Below, piece after piece: positions 53,800 to 63,997 of a DNA stretch of 64,000 bases. The stretch spans positions 558,001 through 622,000 of the forward strand of contig CANXME010000106.1 of NCBI GenBank assembly GCA_948144175.1, in the 5' to 3' direction. A program made the position numbers and the translations under genes. The notes beneath the pieces are model-generated. The model saw only the letters and a list, made by a program, of their open reading frames with translations, was not told the DNA's origin and made no database searches. Within the stretch, counting starts at the first letter, position 1; each line of letters starts with the position of its first letter. Source of the stretch: Closterium sp. NIES-65 (lineage: Eukaryota; Streptophyta; Zygnematophyceae; Desmidiales; Closteriaceae).

Positions 53800-54722
53800 G
53801 ATGACCGTAGTTTGTTCAAATAACTACATGCGACCACCCGAGTATAAAGCAATCCTAACTCTGATTTTGACAACTGAAGTCTGAGTACTTCAGAATTACT
53901 GTATGATTTTGTGGAACCTGAGAACTCAGAGTGGCTATTTTCCCAAAAATATGCCTTGCTATTTTTTTCTGTTACCCTCCAGAACATCAGACTGTTTTTC
54001 TTTAAATAGTCACCATGGCTACAATCCACATGCCCCCAAGCCCTCTTCATCGTCCCCCCTTACCCGCAATCCCACACCTGCCCCACCACCTTCTGCACTG
54101 CGTTCACCATTTCCTACAGCTGCACAACCTACAGCATGCTTTGAACCACCAATGGCGCCACCAATGGCGCCTAGAGGAACCTTTAAGCGACCCGAGGCAG
54201 GAAGAGGGAGAATGCGGATGCGGCAAGTGGGCCGGTGTACTGCCAGAAGAGTGGGTAGTCCCCAAACAGCTGCAGAAGGGAGAGGATATGTGGGGCACGT
54301 GTGTTGCGCTCCCCTCGCTATCATGCTCTCCGTTGCCATGCTTGCCTTCTGAGAGGTGCACATGGATAGAACAGGCGGGTAGGAAGAACAGAGCAGACAG
54401 ATAGGACGGAACAGACATGTAGGATGGAACAGGCAACTAGAATGGAAATGCGAAAAAAAAAAATAGAAAGTGTCACAAAGTACAAGGATTTGGCAGGAAA
54501 ATAATGGCCTGCCTAAGGACCAGGCATGCTCTCTCACTTCTCTTCTCAGGGGTGCGATGGGAGCAAGGGAACCACAGACAAGTAGTGTAATCATCTGGTA
54601 TGGTGCACACGCACTGTGGCAACGGGGCACAGTAGACTGCCTCTGGCCCACTGCAGTCAGCAGCACCATCACCCCATGACCCTCACCTACACCGCATCAA
54701 TCCCATTCCATGGGCCTCACCT
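53800..54722. other. Low-complexity region with no recognised gene
   Basis: A Pro/His-rich plus-strand frame (54015-54404) contains the direct repeat CACCAATGGCGC twice. At 54355-54440 a short minisatellite of AGGAxGGAACAGGCA-like units occurs. No family match. Confidence 0.4.
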
Positions 54723-54890
54723 CCAGCGCATAAGAAGGGCCGCAAGTTGTCGCGGTTCAAAGGTGTGCGTTGGCACAATTTACGGATGTGGGGTGCTGAA
54801 ATAGAGGGAAACGAGAGAATATCTTCTCTTGGCTAAATTCCAACGTAAAAAGAGGCTGCTCGTGTTTACGACACATCCTTGATCGAGAAG
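54723..54890 (+). pseudogene. AP2/ERF DNA-binding domain fragment, sense arm of a hairpin
   Basis: One frame reads PAHKKGRKLSRFKGVRWHN, then LRMWGAEIEGNERISSL, with stops near the middle, then KEAARVYDTSLIEK. The pattern RFKGVRWH...W-AEI...EEAA-VYD is that of an AP2/ERF domain, a plant transcription-factor DNA-binding domain, with the usual basic lead-in. Two stops show decay. The segment from 54753 is the left arm of an inverted duplication whose right arm lies at 54909-55048. Confidence 0.7.
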
Positions 54891-55048
54891 AGTCGCGATC
54901 GTGTCAGCCTTCTCGATCAACGATGCGTCGTAAACTTGAGCAGCCTCTTCTTCTGTTGGAAAATAAGCAATGGAAGACATTCTCTTGTTTTCCTCTATTT
55001 CAGCACCCACATCCGCTTTGAGTTGTGCCAACGCACACCTTTGAACCG
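54753..55048. repeat. Inverted duplication of an AP2 domain with an 18-bp loop
   Basis: The left arm 54753-54890 (138 bp) and the reverse complement of 54909-55048 (140 bp) align nearly end to end at roughly 85% by eye. Outer ends read CGGTTCAAAGGTGTGCGTTG and its complement; inner ends are GATCGAGAAG and CTTCTCGATC around a loop at 54891-54908. A transcript across it would fold into a long imperfect hairpin. Confidence 0.9.
54909..55048 (-). pseudogene. AP2/ERF domain fragment, inverted arm
   Basis: On the minus strand this reads RFKGVRWHNSKRMW, and after a one-base shift AEIEENKRMSSIAYFPTEEE with AAQVYDASLIEK. It keeps the AP2 strand-helix pattern better than the sense arm (no stops, one frameshift), so it may be closer to the parent gene. 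Confidence 0.7.
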
Positions 55049-55097
55049 TAACAGCCTAGGGCCCCTCATATAGAAGAAATTTCATGTCTAAATCCCA

Positions 55098-55439
55098 CCC
55101 CACAGCCCTCACTCACCTCCAGCGCATCAATCTCGTCCTCCAATGAACCTCCGCCAGCCCCTCTCGTCGCCTCCTTCTCCTCACCAGCCCCACCCACTCA
55201 ACTACCTGTTACGGCTGCCGCTGCCACTGCTGCCACCACTGCTGCTGCGACTGCCGTTGCTACTGTTACGGCCTCCACTTCATCATGCATGGTGGAAATT
55301 TGGTCTGGTGGTATGGCTGGGACAGCAGCAGAGGCGGGAAGGGCCGAGGAGCAAGAAAGAGTTGCAAAGGTGGAAGAGCAAGGCAGGGAGGTGGAAAGGA
55401 GATGGAGGAGGGAGGAGGAGAGGCGAGGGCGGGGAGTTT
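55098..55439 (+). other. Possible exon coding a Thr/Ala-rich then coiled-coil segment
   Basis: An open frame runs PQPSLTSSASISSSNEPPPA, through a Thr/Ala-rich stretch, into a Glu/Arg-rich region (EEQERVAKVEEQGREVERRW) likely to be a coiled coil, and stops at 55437-55439. The words LTSSA just upstream of both this frame and the AP2 arm (54713, 55106) suggest a local direct duplication. No family recognised. Confidence 0.3.
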
Positions 55440-55589
55440 GAGGATGGCACGGAGGGCCCGCACCACCTGAGGCACCATGTTGGCCTGGGGGTGATACAGG
55501 AGGAGGGGAAGTGGGGGGAAGAGGATAGGCACACGTAGGAGGGAGGCGTTGAGGATGTGAGGGGAGAAAGGCGAGTGATCCGCGTCGTG

Positions 55590-55820
55590 AGAGCAGGTCC
55601 AGGACATCATATGCAGGGACAATGGAGTCGTCGGATTCGAGCAGGTGACACCTCTTGAACCTGCCTCCCACCTCGACGGCAAATACAGGCATGTGGCGAC
55701 CTCATAGCCACGCATTGGCCTTGAGCTTGGAGCGCAGAGCTTGCACGGTGTCTGCTGCTGCGATGTCAGTGTGATGAGCGAAACCAGCCAGCCCCATCAC
55801 CTCCACCACATGCTCCACAT
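55590..55820 (-). other. Possible minus-strand exon, unidentified
   Basis: A minus-strand frame reads EHVVEVMGLAGFAHHTDIAA, then LRSKLKANAWL, a TGA, then MPVFAVEVGGRFKRCHLLES and AYDVLDLLSRRG. The single TGA could be a deaminated CGA. It looks protein-like rather than repetitive, but I do not recognise it. Confidence 0.3.
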
Positions 55821-57587
55821 GTTCCTATGATACCTGCTCACAGGGGAATGGATGGGTAGTAAAGGTGGAGGGCTTATGTCAAACAACAACGTCTGATAGA
55901 AAAGGCTGCATTCAAAGGCCGCAGTACAGTCCACAGCACAGACCACAGCACAAAGCACAGCACAGGCGCACACATGGTTATTTTCATAAATCCTGGTAGA
56001 CGAAGAGCCACGTAATAAGAGAATTTTCGAAAAATGACCTGCACAATAAGCTACCACACCTGCACAGCACAGCTGCTAGCGTTGAGTTGTCGGAGCGCGT
56101 GGCCTGGGCGACCTCCGAGAGCCCAGTAGGCGCACTGCCTTGAGACCAGGATGCTGATGGTGATGGTTCTGCCTGCTGCTACTGATGGTGTGTGGAGATG
56201 AATGCAGAGCTGCTATTTCTGCCGACACCAGTGCTGGCAGACCTGCTAGCCATGCCGCCCCACCACAGGGCCGACCTCCCCCACTCACCCCCATCAGCAT
56301 CATCACCACTCATTATCTGTGACACAGATTCTGTGTCACTGCTGTTCTCCCCGCTGTTGCCACTGAGGAGGCAAAGCCAAATGGTGAATGGGATGGATGG
56401 GAGGGCCATGCGGCAATGGCTCTCTCTGACTTTGCCTGCCGCCCTCCCTGGGCTGTGCTGCGTCCCACTCCCTCACACCCATCGCTCCCATGCTCCATTG
56501 CTTCCTCAGTCCCTCTGCGACCCCTGGTCGTCCCATGAACCTGCTCTCGTGACACCAGCACTGCTGCCACCAGGGAGACCACCACCGCCGTTGCTGCTGC
56601 CTATACCGGTTCTACCAACAGTGGAAGCGGTGGCAACATTGCCATCCACCCACACCTCCCCATGCTGCCTCATCACCTGGAGTGCCTTGCCTGTAGCACC
56701 CCATGGGGTCAGTGGAGAGCGCACAGGAGGGGAGGGAGATGATGGGAGAAGGGAGCGGACGTGAGATGTGTGAGCATGAGAGGAGCCAGCCAGGTCGAAC
56801 GTGGGGTTTGTGGGACAGATGGCTCCATCGGCGATGTGTGGAGAGGGATGCGAGAGTCAATGCCCACTCCACGGCCCGCGGACGATTCAGTCAGTGATCA
56901 GTGTCAATTTCCCGCTTCTCCACCCGAGAGCAGGGCATCCCCGGTGGCAGCAAGGCAGCGGTGCACGGTCCATCGTCCATTGCCGCTTGGAACACAGGCG
57001 GGCCTCCCCTCTCCACCACTCTTATGCACGCCCCTCCTCCTCATCTCCTCATCGCCCATCGCCACTATCTGCATACATGCGAGGGTGAGAGAATGGGAGA
57101 GAGGGAAGAGAGGAGTGGGGGAAGAGAGTGAGAGGGGAACGTAAGGAGTTGTGGGTGATAGGGGCGTGGACAGGCGGAGGAAGAATTGCCTGTGCGTCTC
57201 GGCCTTGTAATTACGTGAAGGGGCACAGGTTGACAGGGTGATGGTGCAGATAATGCAAGCAGCTGCCCTGCCTATGTATGGAGGGAGAATGGATGGACCA
57301 CTCCCCACTCATGCCCTCGCACTCCTCCCTGCCACCACACGACAACCTCCTGAGTAAGCAACAAAATCTTCTTTTCTTCCTTCCTCACAATACACGACTC
57401 TCAACCCACCTGCACCCCTCTTTCCTCAACCCACGTGCACCCCTCTTCCCTCAACCCACCTGCATAGTGTACCCCTCATGTGATCACCACCCAATGCTCC
57501 TGACTCGCTGCACGCACACCATACATCTCGGCTATCACCACCACCTGCGGCATTTTAAGGCGCCTAACAAATGGTTTTGCAGCTGAC
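55821..57587. other. No gene recognised
   Basis: C/T-rich sequence with long low-complexity frames on both strands (for example 56192-56764 plus). None matches a family. C-terminal exons of the decarboxylase would be expected here on the minus strand, but I could not find them. Confidence 0.35.
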
Positions 57588-57711
57588 TTGGAACCGCTCA
57601 TCTTGCCGCACGGCCTCCTCAAACCACTCAGCAAGCGCCACGTGGCGCGTGATGTAAGCTCGGATGCCCTCCACCCCGTACGTGCGCAACAACATCCACA
57701 GCTTCAGCGAC
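57588..57711 (-). pseudogene. Aromatic amino acid decarboxylase-like exon
   Basis: The minus strand reads SLKLWMLLRTYGVEGIRAYI and TRHVALAEWFEEAVRQDERFQ. This matches the segment of group II pyridoxal-phosphate decarboxylases (tyrosine/tryptophan/DOPA type) usually written FRSLKLW-VLR-YG-EGL. It is bounded by an acceptor ATCTCGCAG|G (at 57712) and a donor CAA|GTCAGC (57587), so it behaves as an intact internal exon of 124 nt. It lies downstream, on minus, of the fragment at 58404-58650, in the correct gene order. Confidence 0.78.
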
Positions 57712-57998
57712 CTGCGAGATGGCTCGGTAGGTAACGTGGGCATGGCGTATGAGCATGGCATGGGCATGGTATGGGCGTTGCAGGGTCATGGCATGGGCAT
57801 GGGGTTGACAGCATGGTATGCCTTCTGTGTGCGGATGAGGGGCGACAGCAGAGGGGGAGGGAGTATGCGTGCATGGATAGACGTGAGCGTCAGCAATATA
57901 AGAGTATGCTGCAATGTGATCACACTGAAGGAGACCTTCAAAGTTAAGAGGTCTGCAGTCCTCGTAAGAGTATGCTGCAATGTGATCCCACCTGGTTC

Positions 57999-58410
57999 CA
58001 CATGCAGCACTACCCACCTGCGTCCACATGCAGCACTACCCACCTGCGTCCACATGCAACACTACCCACTTGCATCCACATGCAGCACTACCTGCGTCCA
58101 CATGCAGCACTACCCACCTGCGTCCACATGCAGCACTACCCACCTGCGTCCACATGCAGCACTACCTGCGTCCACATGCAGCACTACCTGCGTCCACATG
58201 CAGCACTACCTGCGTCCACATGCAGCACTACATGCGTCCACATGCAGCACTACCCACCTGCGTCCACATGCAGCACTACCTGCGTCCACATGCAGCACTA
58301 CCCATCTGCGTCCACATGCAGCACTACCCATCTGCGTCCACATGCAGCACTACCTGCGTCCACATGCAACACTACCTGCGTCCACATGCTGCACTACCTG
58401 CGTCCACATG
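57999..58410. repeat. 22/26-bp minisatellite derived from a decarboxylase exon end
   Basis: About 17 units of CGTCCACATGCAGCACTACCTG (22 bp) or a 26-bp variant with an extra CCAC. On the minus strand each unit contains CTGCATGTGGACGCAG|GTAGTG. That is the end of the adjoining decarboxylase exon (TGC ATG TGG) followed by a GT donor-like site. Confidence 0.92.
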
Positions 58411-58650
58411 CAGCAGCAGTCGAAGCTGGTGAGCAGCCACTTGTGGACGTTGGACACTAGTGAGTCCGCCAGGTGCACGCCTGCCAGGTGGTGCCGCATT
58501 AGGAACCCATGGGGCAGCCCCAGCAGGTCCACCATCCAGTCCATGACAACCTCCTCCAGCTCAGTCGCCGCAGGGGTAGCAGCACAGGAGAAGCCGGCGA
58601 CATTGAGGGCGCTGATGAGCGCGTCAGCACAGATGGCGGCAGCGCTGGTG
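58404..58650 (-). pseudogene. Aromatic amino acid decarboxylase fragment with the PLP lysine and a central deletion
   Basis: The minus strand reads ADALISALNVAGFSCAATPA, TELEEVVMDWMVDLLGLPHG and FLM, then at once RHHLAGVHLADSLVSNVHKW and LLTSFDCCCMW. These are two separate regions of group II decarboxylases: the N-terminal substrate region (ASPAATELE-VMDWL) and the cofactor lysine region (ADS-N-HKWLL-NFDC; Lys at 58440-58442). The roughly 130 residues normally between them, including the cofactor phosphate site, are missing without an intron. The gene is therefore broken, and with the exon at 57588-57711 it forms one pseudogene. Confidence 0.8.
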
Positions 58651-58724
58651 GACCGAGCTCTGCCATTGTCATGCCTGGCAGAATGGCGCTCGATATGTCT
58701 GTGCGGTGCAAAGCGGTGATGCAT

Positions 58725-59480
58725 GTGGAGGAGCGGTGGGATGGGGGTAGAAAACGGGTGGGGGTTGAGGAGTGGTGGAGGGATCGGGGGAGTGGAGGGA
58801 GAGGGAGGGGTGACTTGGGAAGAGGAGGGGTTGGGGAGAGGAGCTCTTTGAAGGGAAAGCTAGCAGCTGTAACAATGGGACGGAAGGTGGTTCATAAGGA
58901 GATATATTGGCTTGGGTAGGGGCAGGGCATTGAAGGATGGGGGTGGGCAAGGTGCCTTAACAGGAATATACCAAAACGCATGGTTTGGGCCGTGCGGAGG
59001 GGGCATCACCTGAGAGAATGGATTTTTACGGTACGTTTTTACCCTGGACGTTGCCCGTAAAAAGTTTGCGGGCAGCCCGAAATTGGAGAAAACAGGGGGG
59101 GGGGGGGGGGGGTGGGGGGGGGCAAACGGGAGACGACGGTTAGAGGGGAAACGAAGGGGAAGGACAGGGGGCGAGGGGAGAAGGGAGAGAGGAGAGGCAA
59201 GGCGGAGAGAGAAAAGAGGCATAAGGAAGAGAGGAAGGAGAATGGAGAGGTTGTGAAGGAAGAGACGGGAGATGAGCCGGTGGGAAGAAGGTGAGAGAGG
59301 AGGGGAGGAGGAGCATGTTACAGTTCAGGCTGGGAAGAGCAGGGCAGCGCCTTGCCCCCTCCCCTCCTCCAGCATGGCACGGCATGGCATGGCACAGCAC
59401 GCCATGTCGTGGCACCCACACCCACACCCCTCACCTGCATGGTGCTGCACATGGGTCTGTTAGCTACGCTCTGCGGGTAA
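58725..59480. other. Purine-rich and poly-G low-complexity DNA
   Basis: G-run at 59095-59120, a GGGAGAGA-rich block to about 59330, and a GGCATGGCAC-type block at 59378-59412. At 59020-59062 a short inverted repeat (TTTTTACGG...CCCGTAAAAA) occurs. No gene recognised. Confidence 0.5.
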
Positions 59481-61919
59481 TCCAACCATGAGATGGTGCT
59501 GCCTGCACACCTTCTCCGCCTCCAACGCTCTAACCCTCCATTGCTGCCCCTCCTGCAGTAGCACTGCCGTCTTGCACTGTCAGCCCATCACAAGCACTTC
59601 CCAGCGCTGTGACCCTGATAGATACAAGCACCTTCCTGGACCTCCGCGGCGTGTCCTCTTGCCGCCCTCCCCGCTCCCGAAGGGCGATGCCCACCAGCCA
59701 TGGCGGGCGAGACGAGGCGGGGTGGAGGGGGCTCGGGGCGGCGCAGATGGAGGCGGGGGGAGCGCGAGCGCGAGGGCGAGACATACTCGTGCCTTCCTTT
59801 GCCGCGTCGCTGACGCGAACGTGTGATAGGCAGTCGCAGCGGCATGAGCTCGTTTCAGTGGAAAGTGCTACGCTAGTTTGAGAACCGGAAGGACACGGCG
59901 GCACGGTATAATGGCCATCTGCTGGGTGAGTACCACTGTTCTCCCTATTGTGGTCGCAGGAATCGCGGCGGCACTGCACGATGCCTATTTGCCTGGGCAT
60001 CCCAAAAATTCAATGGCTGAATTCAGTTCGAAATCGTTGGATACCTTGGGGTATCGCTGGCAACGTTACCCCAACGTTGCCCCAAGATGCCAACTGGAAA
60101 CCTTTGCGGATCAACGACCTTGACGAATTTCCTCAGAAATTCGTTCCCTGTCGATAATCAGAAATCAACGAAGCAGGATGCAGAGAAATTTCGAGGTCAC
60201 CACAATGATACCCCCCTGCAGGTCATTCGGTTTGGTCGCACTGTTTCGGCAGCCGAAGCTGACCCGAAGCAGGTTGATGTTACAAGCTATTATGATAGTG
60301 ACAATGTTGAACGATGAAGTTGTTAATGAGCCACACCATATCAGGGTACAAGTTGATGTGTTTTGATGGGAGTCAGGCAGAATAACGTCGGCCAATCACA
60401 ACTCGCCTTGTCACTTCAGCAAAACAAGACATTTGCCACATATTTACCACCCTTCTTACCGCAAGCTATTATTCTTTAGTTGTTGGGGCTTCAAGCTCTT
60501 CACACCTCCTAGGTTTACACCCGCGCTAGCTCCGCGATTCACTTTATGGCGCATAGCTTCCTGGAAGCTTTGCATTCACGCTAGAGATTGGGGCTTCTAT
60601 TGTTCTTTATCATTCACAAGCAGCGTCTTTGTATGTCTGTAAGAGTATTTAACTTATTTATCTGATGAATCCTTTTTTCATGGCAGATTGAAGGTGGCGT
60701 GAGCGATGCGCGATTCTTTCCCAACATCGCATTCCACCATTGACTTCGTTGTTCAGCCGTGAATGCTCGTAAGGTAAGCTATTTGACTCTTCTTTGGCTT
60801 AAATGCTGTTCGCCGGTCGCGACCAGCGCCGCTCATTCTGTTTGGCTGCTTGGATACTTTCTGTATATTTTTCTTCATAGCCACGGTTTGATATGTCTAC
60901 TTCCCGCTTTGCACTGGCTTTCTCCTTGTGATGGTATTTGTTTCACTGCAAATCGTTGCCCTTGCACCGTGGTATTGCAGACATTAGTTTACCAAGCCTT
61001 CTACATGCCATGTTATTCTTTCAGGTAAGAAGACGGTAGTCGATCATCATCTGGTGTGGTGATACGGAGAATTTTCCGTACCGTCAGGTTGATTTGGTCT
61101 TCCGTGTATTGATATTTCTTTGCTTGTCAATATTGCTTGACGGGTTGTTTGTATTTCGTTACCTTCTTGTGACAGGCAGTTTCACTTTTTTTTTAAGTTG
61201 AGTTGTACCTTGGAGAAATGAGGGTATGTTGAGGTGCTAGGTGCGTGCCTTGAATGGCACACGGTACCAGCTGATGTTGCTCAGTGTAATGCACAATTTT
61301 ATTATCACTGTAATGCTCATTTTATTATCAGTGTAATGCTCATTTTTACTATAACCAGCTTGTACATCGATGTTATCAAATGTACGTACTCACGCTTTCG
61401 ATATATGGAATTTTGTGGTTCTGCTATCGTGTAACGAATAAAGATAAATACATATTAGAATCCATGTAACGATTCATCTGAAAGTGTATTATCAGAGTGT
61501 ACTATGCAAATTATTGTTCGCGGTGCACACGAGGCTCACCCGGGGTGGCGTCTGATTCGCTCCACCATCCTGGGAGCAGAAACCTTGCAGCGACTTGTAG
61601 GTTACCGTGTGGGTAACCTCGAGGTCACCACGAACAGTTGAGGAGGTTGCCCACAGGTATCCTATATTGAATCCTTTGGGTTACCCACAGGGAGGTATCC
61701 CGGAGGTGACCTTGCGGCATCTTTTTGCGTCAATTTTTTTGGGATGGGTGCGCCGATCGCCGAATGCTATGCCGCCTCACGAACGAGGGTTCCGGGTAAA
61801 TAATCAGCTCACATGCGGCTCGTCCGAGGCGTCTCGCCTCCTGTGCGCCATGCCCTGCCTTGCCTGGCCCGAGTCGAGGGGCGCTGCCCCACTGCAAGCC
61901 CTCGGATTCGTTTTTTGCC
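59481..61919. other. No gene recognised
   Basis: 59480-59880 has GC-rich frames on both strands without family match. 60130-61500 is AT-rich and resembles intronic or intergenic DNA. Around 61590-61720 GGTTACC/GGTAACC-type words and GAGGT(C/A) occur repeatedly. Confidence 0.35.
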
Positions 61920-61929
61920 TGTCTGATTC

Positions 61930-62100
61930 ATTAGACTAGTACACAATTTTAGTCTGAAACCCTCAGAGTTGGTATAAAAAAAAGGCTGAAATTTCAGAGT
62001 GCCTTAATAAAAAAGTCTGAAACATCAATGTATCTAATGTTTCATTAGAAATGTATTCAATGCTTCATCTGATACTGAAACATACTAGACTAAGGGGATT
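61930..62100. repeat. AT-rich imperfect inverted-repeat block
   Basis: TTAGACTAGTACA near 61930 and ATACTAGACTAAG near 62085 are partly inverted. Between them TTTTAGTCTGAAAC, AAAGTCTGAAAC and TTTCATTAGAAATG recur. It could be a miniature element, but no target duplication was found. Confidence 0.35.
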
Positions 62101-62320
62101 TTCGGGAGACATTCTCTAACAGTGCGAATTTCTATGTTAGGGCAAATCTTGTGAAAGGGCGAATCTGCAATGTCAGGTGAAATTTCTTAGTGATTGGTCA
62201 AAATCATTGTGCTCTGACAGCGCAAATCCGATGTGTCAGAGCGATTTTGATGTGATTGGGCGAAAATCTTGTGCTGTAAGGCGCGGATTTGCAGTTTCAA
62301 GCCGATTTTGCATTGGCCTG
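62100..62320. repeat. Degenerate tandem repeats of a GGGCGAAATCTTGTG-like unit
   Basis: Related words (GGGCAAATCTTGTG, GGGCGAATCTGC, GAGCGATTTTGATGTG, GGGCGAAAATCTTGTG, AGCCGATTTTGC) recur every 25-40 bases. Confidence 0.5.
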
Positions 62321-62329
62321 TGAAGTTCG

Positions 62330-62459
62330 TGACAAAAGTTAGAAGAAGAAAGAGGGTTGAACTAGCAAGAATGAGGATACAAATAGCAAACCCTAGAAGG
62401 GTTGTACTCGCTATAGAGCACCCCACTACAGGCTAGAACAATAAGATAATATTCTGACA
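62330..62459 (-). repeat. Element G 3' LTR
   Basis: 130 bp, reading TGTCAGAATATTATC... on minus and ending ...CTTTTGTCA. It adjoins the polypurine tract and the GTTCG duplication. Confidence 0.93.
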
Positions 62460-62699
62460 CACCCCCATAGCCAAAGTGGGGTGTAATCAGCAGAGCAGGC
62501 AAAGCAAAACAAGCTCAGGGTGGATCACAATGTCACCACACATTCTGAGCACAAGTTCAAGAAGAAATAGTTTAGAGTTAACAATTATAAGCAAAGCTAG
62601 TGGTAGTCACAACGGGCAAGTGAGGAGGAGGAGGGAGAGTGAGGGGAGAGGAGACAGGAGGCGACGGCTGAAGCTGCAGACACACGGGCAACAGGAGGC

Positions 62700-62850
62700 A
62701 GACTAGCACAGCGGCTACCGGACAGCGCCCGGACTACAGGGGTAACAGGCCCCGCGGCTCAAATAGCGGCGGACGGGCAACGGACCCACGGGCGGCTGGC
62801 ACAGCTGGCTACGACTGGGCTACCGGGACAGCGCCCCGGACTACAGGTGC
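62700..62850. repeat. Direct duplication inside element G
   Basis: GGCTACCGGACAGCGCCCGG (62714-62733) and GGCTACCGGGACAGCGCCCC (from about 62818), each followed by GACTACAGG, form two related blocks roughly 105 bp apart. Confidence 0.6.
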
Positions 62851-63139
62851 TGCTGACGACAAACTGGCAACCTCCGCTCATCCTCCCGCACACAGTCCCA
62901 CCCCCCTGATACACACCCACTGCTACACCACTAGCTCTACTCCCACGCACCCCCCTAAAACCCTAAACCCAGTCTCCCACACAACCACCCCCCTCAGCGA
63001 CAGCTGCAGCAGTGGGAGACGAAGGAGGAGGAGGAGAAAGGGAGGAAGGCACACCGGCCACCCCCATACCGCAAGCGGCCCCCTCAGGTCGCCACGACGG
63101 ACGACGGGAAATGGTAGGGGGAGGGGGGGGGGGGGGGGG

Positions 63140-63621
63140 GAGAGTGGGGCCCACGACAGACTTGAGAGGAGAGCGGGGCCGCGACAAGGGGCGGGGCCGC
63201 TTCGAAGGGACGGGGCCGCGACGCAGGGCGGAGCCGCGACTGTAGGGCGGGGCCGCGACTGTAGGGCGGGGCCGCGACGAGGGCGGGGCCGTGTCGGTCG
63301 GGGCGGGGCCGCGACGTAGGGCAGACGCCCGCGAAGGTGGGGCGGGGCCGCGACGGTCGGGGCAGGGCCGCTTCGAGGGGCGGGGCCGCGACGCAGGGCG
63401 GGGCCGCGACATAGGGCGGGGCCGCGTCGAGGGGCGGGGCCGCGACGAAGGGGAGAAGCCCGACGTAGGGCGGGGCCGCGACGTAGAGCAGACGCCCGCC
63501 GCACGCCTCGGGGCGCACAGCGGGCAAAGAACCGCCGCGCGCCCTAGGGCGCACGGCGGGCAGAAAACCGCCGCGCGCCTCGGGGCGCACGGCGGGAAGG
63601 AAAAAAAATCGCACGGCGGCA
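63140..63621 (-). repeat. Element G GC-rich leader repeat
   Basis: GCGACGTAGGGCGGGGCC-type units repeat about 20 times, then GCGCACGGCGGGAA units and an A-run next to the LTR. The open frames on both strands are artefacts. The segment between the A-run and LTR that holds the primer site in A, C, E and F is missing. Confidence 0.75.
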
Positions 63622-63751
63622 TGACAAAAGTTAGAAGAAGAAAGAGGGTTGAACTAGCAAGAATGAGGATACAAATAGCAAACCCTAGAAGGGTTGTACT
63701 CGCTATAGAGCACCCCACTACAGGCTAGAACAATAAGATAATATTCTGACA
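63622..63751 (-). repeat. Element G 5' LTR
   Basis: This 130-bp copy is identical by eye to the left LTR and is followed by GTTCG. Confidence 0.93.
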
Positions 63752-63862
63752 GTTCGAACCGAATCACCAGTCAAGAGCACACGCAGAAAATAGAGTCGGT
63801 ACCCGTTTGTACTCTGAGTGATCAGAGCACACTCCCGGAAAACTCTGAAACGTCGGAGTTAG

Positions 63863-63997
63863 TGTCAGAACATTATAGCTTATATATTTGTGTAGGCTAT
63901 AGTGGGGTATCCCATAGGGGGTACAACCCAATCAGGGTTTCCTATATGTACTCACTTCATTCATAGTTCATTCATTCTCGTTCTAGTTTCTTTCACA
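63863..63997 (+). repeat. 5' LTR of a further copia element running off the window
   Basis: 135 bp from TGTCAGAACATTATAGC to TTCTTTCACA, followed by TGG, the first bases of a primer-binding site. It carries the GTAGGCTATAGTGGGGTATC module. The preceding bases are GTTAG (63858-63862); the partner LTR lies outside the window. Confidence 0.85.

Larger units (their letters stand above)
62325..63756 (-). mobile_element. Element G: short non-coding copia derivative (TRIM/LARD-like)
   Basis: Two 130-bp LTRs (62330-62459 and 63622-63751), identical by eye, are flanked by GTTCG at 62325-62329 and 63752-63756. The polypurine tract (TATGGGGGTG on minus) and the 3' non-coding region (62460-62560) match elements A, C and F. 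A GC-rich leader follows the other LTR. No gag, protease, integrase or RT sequence is present in the 1,162-bp interior. The usual primer site is absent: the base next to the LTR begins TGCCGCCGTGCG on minus. Identical LTRs indicate recent movement, which must have used proteins from elsewhere. Confidence 0.92.

Noticed and set aside
53613-54050. Minus-strand frame rich in YLPT repeats
   Set aside because: Translation of the (TAGG)n microsatellite.
53903-54404. 149-codon and 129-codon plus-strand frames
   Set aside because: Low-complexity Pro/His/Leu composition, overlapping frames of similar length and no family pattern.
56192-56764. 190-codon plus-strand frame
   Set aside because: Pro/Leu/Ser-rich, with equally long frames on the opposite strand and no recognisable motif.
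57999-58410. CRISPR-like array of regularly spaced 22-26-bp repeats
   Set aside because: Units are directly adjacent with no unique spacers and the context is eukaryotic; it is a minisatellite.
59095-59122. Poly-G run as a G-quadruplex regulatory element
   Set aside because: Plausible chemically, but no gene or promoter nearby gives it a role; treated as low-complexity sequence.
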